From Hymenoscyphus infarciens (Eukaryota > Ascomycota > Leotiomycetes > Helotiales > Helotiaceae), in contig LLCB01000221.1 of NCBI GenBank assembly GCA_001414345.1, positions 1 to 64,000 on the forward strand: a stretch of DNA of 64,000 bases. The letters run 5' to 3'. The notes under the pieces were generated by a model. That model did no database searches and was not told the DNA's origin. It was given only the letters and a program-made list of their open reading frames with translations. Shown in pieces: positions 56,650 through 64,000 of the stretch (positions are counted from its first letter, which is position 1; the number at the start of each line of letters is the position of its first letter). The translations under genes were made by a program, and so were the position numbers.

Positions 56650-59600
56650 ATGGACTTCACGAAACTCAAGGCAGCGGCCTTGAGCCATGGAGACGACGAG
56701 GAGGCAGTTACAGTCAACACAAGAGCTTTGATTGATAAAGTCCTCGCTCGGTATTCCGGAGAATGGACAACATTGCGAGAACTCTTGCAGAATGCAGCAG
56801 ATGCACAAGCAACAACAGTGGCGATCAAGTTCGAAACATTACCTTCAGCTCAAGTCCCCCTTTCAAATACCACCAACCAGTCCGAGATATTGAAGCATGT
56901 ACTGCTACACCACACATTACGACGACTGGTAGTCACGAATAACGGACAGGCATTCGGGGTCAACGACTGGTCGAGGTTAAAGAGGATCGCAGAAGGAAAC
57001 CCGGACGAAACAAAGATTGGGGCTTTTGGGGTTGGATTCTACAGCGTCTTTGCGGATTGCGAGGAACCATTTGTCAGCTCTGGAAATAAAGCCATGGCAT
57101 TTTATTGGAAGGGAAACTCTCTGTTTACCAAGAAGTTGCAATTACCGGCGGAACAAGGAAATCCAAATACCAGCTTCGTCCTCGAGTACCGGAATTCCAC
57201 AACGCCAATGCCGAATCTGTTATCGATCTGTCAGTTTTTGGCTACAAGTTTAACTTTTGTTGCCTTACAAAGTATAGAGCTTTGGGTGGATGATTGGAAG
57301 ATTATATTCTTGCAGAAAAAGACAGCACCGAGTATTGTGGTTCCTCTTGCCAGAGATGTCGAAACGAGAACAAAGGAAGGATTGATGAATATTACGGGAC
57401 TTGATCGAGAGAGTGTACAAATGGATGCAACTTTTATGAATGTTGTAGGGTGGAAACCTACGATAGCACAATCAGTTTCGAAACCTGGGAGTTATGATAG
57501 TGGTTATGGGAATAATGCGGATGTACCATCATTACGATCTTTCTTTTCCAGACTTACATCTTCTACAAGTCACGCACAGCTAAAAACTAAAGCTATGCGA
57601 GAAGAAAAGGCATTGCAGGATGTTGTATTGGAAGATTTGACTGCACAAACTACGGCAAATGTATTCTTACGAGTAACTACAGCACAAGTCAAGACCTCTG
57701 TCACTGCTGGATTTGCGGCAGAACTGGAACGTGCTACCAAGAAACCCCCTCCAAAGACGACAAAACTCGCAATCTTGACGTCTTCATACGACGAAGAAGC
57801 AGCCTCATCGAAAGAAAATATGGTTGCAAAAGCCGTCGATGTATTTGCGTCTGTTCTTCCAGGCAAGAAACCAGGTGGACGAATATTTATCGGATTTCCT
57901 ACACATCAGACGACAGGTGGTGGCATGCATTTATCGGCTCCATCAGTCATTCCAACTGTCGAACGAGAATCAATAGATTTGAATGCAAGATGGGTTGTCA
58001 CCTGGAATCGAGAAATGCTTCGTGTTGCAGGTATCATGTCAAGGTTGGCATTTTCAAATGAAATGGCTGATTTATCCGCCAAGGTAAATCGAGCCATAGA
58101 AGCCAACGGTCATGGCACCAAGGTTACAAAGGATGAGATTGCTAAATTCATGCCTGAAGCACTTCATACTCTGAAGACATTTACTTTTGGAGAGTCAACT
58201 CCTGCTTCACAAGTATCTCAACTCATCGAAGAAGCATTTTGGACTGCATACAAGAAACCTTCCATCGAAATCTACAGCACTAGAGGTGTTTTACCTACCA
58301 CCACTGTCAGATTGGCTACCGAAGATTTGAGTGGTTTCGTCGAGGGGATTCCAGTGGTTCCAGACGACTTGACAAAGGTTGATTTTGTTAATAAACTTCG
58401 AGATTTCGGACTCATCACGGAAATCACTATTGGCGATGTCAAGCAGGAACTTTCAACCAAGGCATTGACAAAGGAGCAACTTGTGCAGTTTATCGGGTGG
58501 GCTGGCAAGAAGGCTAGTACTGGAGATATTGATGGACCAACTATCCATTCATTACTCGATGTAGCAGTGGCGATGACTGGTGATGCAGATGGGCAAGGAG
58601 ATGTTATCGCACTCGGAAGTATCACAAATTATATCAATGTCAGCAAGATACCCGCAGAAGTGCCAGTCCCACCTACCACAATCCCATTCGCATTCACGAG
58701 AGGGTCAAATCTTCACGAGTTGCAGGCTCTTGGCTGGGAAGCTCTTGAGTTGGTACCTTGGTTACGTTTCTTGATCGAAAATAATCACAACAGACCTGTC
58801 GAGCAAAGTATTGTAGCATCAGTTCCATTCGCTGCTCATGTTCTTCAAATCTTGTCGAGAGGATGGGATGGACTGAGCCAAAGTTCAAAAGAAACCGTTA
58901 TACAGCTTTTAAAACCCATCACTATTGTACCAACGAAATCTGGTATGAAGAAACCAGGGGAAGCTTTCTTTGCAAATGTTAAGCTTTTTGATGATCTTCC
59001 AACTGTCACTTCATGTCCAGGTGTCAAGGAGAAATTCTTTGCTGCGATTGGTGTACGAAAGACTGTTGATTTGGAAACAATATTCAGCCGTCTCCTTGCA
59101 CCTCAACAAAACAAGGAAGGTCATACATCTGGAGCTCGACATATGGAGTTGATCAAATATCTTGCATCGGTGAGAGATGATATACCTGCGGAGGATGTGA
59201 AGAGACTAAAGACATCACCAATGTGTCCTGCTGAGGCTGGTCCATCGGGAAGAGAATCAACACAAGGAACTGCAAGATTATACCGAGTCTCAGAACTATT
59301 CGAGCCAAAGGACGGTCTCAGAGATTTAGGATTGCCAATCATTCAATGGCCTGGACCACCCGGAAGTTACAGAGCTGGAAGTATTGAAGGTCGATTTCTA
59401 TCTGCTCTCGGTATCAGATCATATCCAACAGTTCCCGAGTTGATTGAAATGATGGCTTCGGAAGATTACATTCACAGAAATAAAGCCATGAATTATTTCA
59501 TCGCCAATCATCATATCAACTCTTATGGTAATTTCCATGTCGGAACTACAGCTAAGAACTTTCTCCCACTTGAAGGTGATGAGAAGCGTCTAGTTAGTCC

Positions 59601-62099
59601 AGCTGAATGTTTTACAAATGAGAGATGTTCTGTACTTGGATTCAGTATTCTGAAGAAAGCACTCCATGTTCATGCTAACAAGTTCGGGGTTGCTATGGAT
59701 CCTCCACTTACGGAGTGTGTCAATCGCCTTATCGCAAATCCTCCGCAGAATAAACGAGATGCGGCCACTCTGTTCGGTTACTTTTCTGTTCGTCTTGGAG
59801 AGTTTGGTCAAAATAGTGTAGCCAAACTTGCCGATGCTCGTATTGTACCTGTTGCTCCTCGGGCAGAAACTTCAAATGGCTTCATCAATGAAAAGGCTAC
59901 CGCTCAAGCAGCAACACAACTTCTTACACCAAAGCAATGTTATATCGGAAGTTCTTCGACTTATGGTGAGATTTTCGAATTTGTCGATTTTGGTGGTGAA
60001 GCCAACGCTTTTCTCATCAAATGTGGGTCTAAGAATGAACCTACGATATTCGAGATTGCTGCTTTAGCTTGTAAAGAACCTGCACGATTGTTGGGAGTCA
60101 TGCAAAGTCCGGAAAAATATCTTGGGTTGTTGAGAAAGCTTGCAGATGATTTGCCAACTCTTAAGCGGGACAAACTTCTGTTCAAGCAGATGAAGGCTTC
60201 CAAGTTCCTACTCGGTTCGATTGAAATTCCAGGCACCAAGGAAAATCAAAAATCTATGCAACCTCAGTCTGCTGGCCCGATGGATTCGGAATTTGATCCC
60301 GATGAAGAGGATGCTGAAGATGCTCCGATCAAACAATGGCAGTTGGCGGTACCTGCTAACATTGTAGTGGTAAGTAGTACCTTATTTTTATTGATTTAAT
60401 TCTACTAACATGAAGCTAGGTCGATGATTACATCAGTTACCGTCTATTCAAGGCAAACTTGATGTGTGCTCCTATGGATGATAAACTTGAAGAGTTCTAC
60501 CTCGCCCTCGGATCATTGCCACTCGGAAGCTTGGTCCAAGAAGATCTTCGTCTTGGTTCAGCAAGTGACAAACAAGCATCTGCTGTCAAACTCCGAGCTC
60601 ATGTCCTCGAACGGTCAAAACTTTTTCTTCACGAATACGATAGACAAAGCATCAAGCACGATAGTCGGTGGCTTGAAAAGAATCTCGCTGTTCAAATCGT
60701 CAGCTCGATATCGCTCAGAAGATCACTCCGTGGGCATACCCTTTCTCACACGGAAAAGAGATCTGCAGCTTGTACGAATGAACGTGGTAAGGGATGGACA
60801 TTACTTGTCACTTCTGGCAATTACGACGTCTACCAAATTAGTCATGCGATTTGCAAAATGTTACTTGAAAGGCCAAATCAACAGGCGTACCTAACATTCG
60901 AGACTTTCCTCAAACTCAACTTGTATGAACTGCGATCTCGAGGTTACAATGTCGAACGTATTCTACGAGCCAAGGCAGCCGAACAAAGAATTGCCGAAGA
61001 GGAACGACGGAAGCAACTCGAGGCAGAGCAAGAGCAGATCAAGCAGCAAGAGGAGCAATGGAGAAACGAAAGTCAAATTGTACCACAAACACCTCGCGAT
61101 GCTAGACGAAAGCCAGAGACAGCAATGCCGGGTGCTTTTGGATCTGATTCTCCCGAGAATTCACCAGAACCAGCACCAAAAGAGAAATCACGAGGATTGT
61201 TTTCTGGATTATCTCGACGTCTTGGATTGGAGAGCCGCAGTGGAGAAGCTCAACAGCAACTTCAAAATTTTCTAGGTGGTTCATCTCACGATCAACCATC
61301 GCCTGATAACCCACCACCTTATGACGCTGTCGACAAGCCAGCAAAGAGTCCCCAAGGCACTGAAAAAGTATCATCTCCAGCGGCATTGCAACAAAATCTT
61401 ATGAATGCAATTCAATCATCCCGAGCTCACGATTCTTCCACCCTCTTCTCACCACCCACCACTCAAACCATCAAAGAGGAGGCATCGTATTGCGACTCGG
61501 CACCCTCCCAAAACATCACCTTCCTCGCAGAAGCTTCAAATGGAACACGCATGTTCGTCAGCAAGACCCTCTCAATCCCCTCGACCGAATTCATCAGCGA
61601 GAATATCACCGCGCTAAACACTTTTGCGAATCTCCTTCATGAGATTGCGGCTATCTACAATGTTACGAGGAAAGCGATTCACATCTTCTATGATGAGAGC
61701 GGTGGTACTATCGCGTTTAACTCGAATGGAAGTATCTTCTGCAATTTCCGGTTCTTTGTGCAATTGCATGCAAAGAAGTTGACAAGTGGTGTTGCGAAGG
61801 ATCAAGGAGAGGGGAAAGTCGAAGCTGCTTCTTATTGGTGGATTGTTATTGCCCATGAGTTGGCGCATAATCTTGTTAAGGCGCATAGTTCGGAGCATAG
61901 TTTTTATACGTGAGTTTTTCTGATTCTCCTTTCTCGTTGAAGAAGAAGAATGCTAACCTTTTTTTGTAATAGGGAAATGCTTGTGGCAAATTACTTTCCT
62001 AAGATGATGGCTAAGTCGGCGGGCTATTTGCAAGCTGCGACTGCGGCAGCTGCACCACTTCCTCCGCCAGAAGAACATAGACCTTTAGTGGATTATTAG
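56650..62099 (+). CDS. DUF3684 protein: GHKL ATPase with C-terminal HELAHN motif
   Basis: Three exons, 56650-60369, 60420-61909 and 61973-62099; 1778 residues. The N-terminus has the sacsin/Hsp90-type ATP-binding fold: LRELLQNAADAQATTVAIKF (N-box with E, N, D) near residues 43-62 and KIGAFGVGFYSVF near 122. Long helical and beta segments follow, then a charged coiled coil (AEEERRKQLEAEQEQIKQQ) and a Pro/Ser-rich linker. The C-terminal domain contains SYWWIVIAHELAHNLVKAHSSEHS (HELAHN at about 1719-1724), with EMLVANYF straight across the last intron; the layout resembles an HExxH metallopeptidase with a downstream Glu. A chaperone-like ATPase role is inferred from the fold. The frame is intact throughout and both introns join in phase. 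Confidence 0.85.
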
Positions 62100-62709
62100 A
62101 ATACGAATACGGAGTCTAGATATGTGTATAGAGCTGGTTCTATTGGTTGGCGCTTTGTATTCTGCTTTGCATGGATGGATAAAGCGTTGCATCGTTTTTT
62201 TTTCTTCGCATTTTAGTCTGCATTGGGGGTGTTTTACCTTTAGCGGCTGGGTTTGCGAGAGGATATCTATACTTGAGCTGGATACGTAAATAGAGAGAGG
62301 TTGAGGAAGAGAGAGAAATGAGAAATCTTTACATTCTAGGTTCATCAGTGCAGTGTTCTTGTAATGAGAATGTTGAATTGATGTTCTGGTGGCCCGGCAG
62401 GACTAAGTAACCATGCTACTTCCGACATTTATGGTAATCCCAGCTAATTGTAGCAATGGTAGCCCTAAACCACATGTTTGTAAACACCCGAGCTTAGCAA
62501 TGCTTGTACAATATCAAGGAGGTAAATACTCTGCCAGCAACCCAGCCTCCGGTCTGTATAATACAGTAAGTGTCCTTTCGTCAGTAAGCAATGCCATATT
62601 CCCATCCGTATCTTTCAATGACCCCCCTCCTTCGCACCATACAGTGTACCCTCTCATGGAGCATACCTCGCCAGACCGCCTTAGCATCGTACAGAACCCA
62701 TCCTCCAAT
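62100..62709. other. Convergent 3' flanks
   Basis: Between the large ATPase gene and the 3' end of the minus-strand repeat-protein gene. The plus-strand frame 62413-62907 lies partly antisense to that gene and is not supported. Confidence 0.4.
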
Positions 62710-63459
62710 CTACAATATCATATCAATGTCCCCATCAACATTTCTTCGTCGTACCCGAATCGACAGCTGTTCCGCCTCCCAAACTTCCTGTTCTTCTGTC
62801 CTCATTCTGGTTCGAATGGCCTTTGCGCGTCGCCAATGACTGTCGTAGTACCCGCTCATTCCAAGGTGCTGGATGAAATTGAACAAGCGCGCATGGCCAT
62901 TTTCTAGCAACCATCGGGAATTCGACTTGTTGGCTGGATTGTCTGGGTGTCGAGAGATTCCGCGGCGGGAGTAGGATGGGTATGGGTTCGAGAAGGCGGA
63001 TGTGGAGGAGGGCCAAGAGGTATTCGATGAAGTGGTGGCCGAGGAGACGGTTCGTCTACTTGGGTAGTATGTTGACTCGTAGGTCCTCGATTCGTAGCTC
63101 GCAGATCTGCTGGAGTATGAGTTACAGGGTCGATGGAGGTTCTCGCCGGATACTCTGCGAAAGACGCCGCGCTTCTGATCATACCAGATCTGATTATTGT
63201 AGTGCTGCGCGATGGCGTGTGGATCCTCGTTCTCTCTCGATACTTTGCGGAAGGTACGAGATCTCTTGTCGTACCGGATTTGATAGTTGTAGTGCTCCTC
63301 GAGAAAGCGCGGGTTGAGGGGGATGACGGGACCTGGAGAGAGGTTGGGGTATCTACCATGCTTGCGGACCCGATTGCTTTGCTGGTGATTGGGAGAGACG
63401 CTTTGGGAGGAGGAGTACGATGATGAGGAAGGAAAAGAACCACTGATGATGCGACCCAT
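62710..63459 (-). CDS. Tyr/Ser-rich hypothetical protein with internal repeats
   Basis: Single exon, 249 residues from ATG 63459. It begins with a Ser-rich stretch and then contains two imperfect copies of a unit of about 28 residues (EEHYNYQIRYDKRSRTFRKV and AQHYNNQIWYDQKRGVFRRV, each followed by S.EN). A long Ser/Tyr/Arg-rich, probably disordered part leads to a helical C-terminus (LLENGHARLFNFIQHLG and RTRMRTEEQEVWEAEQ). No signal peptide or membrane segment. The family is not recognised; an upstream exon cannot be excluded. Confidence 0.6.
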   Translation of the reverse strand: MGRIISGSFPSSSSYSSSQSVSPNHQQSNRVRKHGRYPNLSPGPVIPLNPRFLEEHYNYQIRYDKRSRTFRKVSRENEDPHAIAQHYNNQIWYDQKRGVFRRVSGENLHRPCNSYSSRSASYESRTYESTYYPSRRTVSSATTSSNTSWPSSTSAFSNPYPSYSRRGISRHPDNPANKSNSRWLLENGHARLFNFIQHLGMSGYYDSHWRRAKAIRTRMRTEEQEVWEAEQLSIRVRRRNVDGDIDMIL

Positions 63460-64000
63460 GGTGATGACCTGTCTTTCTACTGCGCTTGTCAGCCTGGAGT
63501 TGGTGATGACGGGAAGGGGTTGGTAGGTCCATTGAAGGGTAGGCGAGGCGCACCTTTTTTCTTGTTTCTATTTTCTACATTACCTGTTGAATATCATCTG
63601 GGATACGACACCTTCAAGTTGATGGTCATGTTGGCGTTGAAGTTGAGGTTGAGTTTCGTTAAGGGGCGTTGTTGTCAAGTAAACAAGGAAAGAGCGATCG
63701 GGGATGGTTTTTTTGGTTTTGGAGCCGGGAAGCTTGAAGTCCAACCCTGTTCTTTCGACTCGGGTGCTCGAGTACTTCGATAAGGGACTTTGTGCTATAT
63801 TCTCGTTGAATTCTATTGGAAAAATTGGAACGAGTTTTTGAATCTGGGTTACAAAACCGTAAGGGGGATGCGGAGAAGAACATCAAGGAATGGAGAAATA
63901 GAGTGGTGAGGATGGGGGTTATCTGGAGAAAAATCGGCACGGTGCATGTGTTTTGCCTTTATCTCTTAATATAGTATCTTTTTTAAGCAGACATTCATAG
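63460..64000. other. Intergenic, no gene seen
   Basis: 5' flank of the repeat-protein gene and the window end; no supported gene. Confidence 0.4.

Noticed and set aside
62413..62907. 164-residue plus-strand ORF
   Set aside because: Partly antisense to the repeat-containing 249-residue gene; no motif or plausible composition.
1..64000. tRNA or rRNA genes
   Set aside because: No cloverleaf-compatible segment with A and B boxes and no rRNA-like stretch could be recognised by eye; a covariance-model scan would settle it.

Overview
The window looks like nuclear DNA of a filamentous ascomycete (Pezizomycotina, probably Leotiomycetes/Helotiales; the rank below class is inference). The genes have short introns of 42-125 bp with GT-AG borders and CTAAC/CTAAT-like branch sites. 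Typical fungal families are present: a Zn2Cys6 regulator, an RTA1-like protein, a HET protein, mitochondrial homoaconitase of the alpha-aminoadipate lysine pathway and a DUF3684 protein. Gene-rich, GC-balanced DNA alternates sharply with very AT-rich blocks in which CA/TG dinucleotides are almost gone and TA is abundant, the mark of repeat-induced point mutation (RIP) on repeated DNA.

Layout: 1-770 is a RIP-mutated tandem repeat with an exact 222-bp higher-order period. 1.07-7.8 kb holds a Zn2Cys6 transcription factor, an RTA1-like membrane protein with two frameshifts, a secreted TAP-like serine peptidase with one frameshift, and an ankyrin-gene relic. 8.75-15.9 kb holds homoaconitase (minus) divergent from a 1186-residue GAR-domain cytoskeletal protein. 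17.5-22.1 kb is a same-strand cluster of four RNase H-like genes; only the last keeps all four catalytic carboxylates. 22.2-23.8 kb is AT-rich with a 95-bp-arm inverted repeat. 24.1-27.5 kb is an 1151-residue orphan protein with a Cys-rich module. 27,746-34,518 is a RIP-degraded element bounded by inverted termini with heptad arrays and flanked by CCTAG on both sides. 35.1-38.9 kb has a 2EXR/F-box-like protein and a secreted beta-propeller protein. 39,485-40,013 is a hAT-type MITE with near-identical 8-bp target duplications. 40.4-44.1 kb is a further AT-rich relic block.

44.4-63.5 kb returns to gene-rich sequence: a decayed gene with an in-frame TGA, a HET protein, a 2-oxoglutarate/Fe(II) oxygenase with a GC-AG intron, a secreted M28 (glutamate carboxypeptidase II-like) peptidase, a small foldback element, a secreted lipase, an MMTAG2-like SR-rich protein, a frameshifted GFA-domain relic, a 1778-residue protein joining a GHKL ATPase fold to a C-terminal HELAHN motif, and a Tyr/Ser-rich repeat protein.

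The genes do not form one pathway. Housekeeping genes (homoaconitase, GAR protein, MMTAG2-like, DUF3684) are interspersed with secreted hydrolases and with duplicated or decaying genes next to transposon-derived DNA. The strongest candidates for something undescribed are the RNase H-like cluster, the 6.8-kb element and the GHKL/HELAHN protein.
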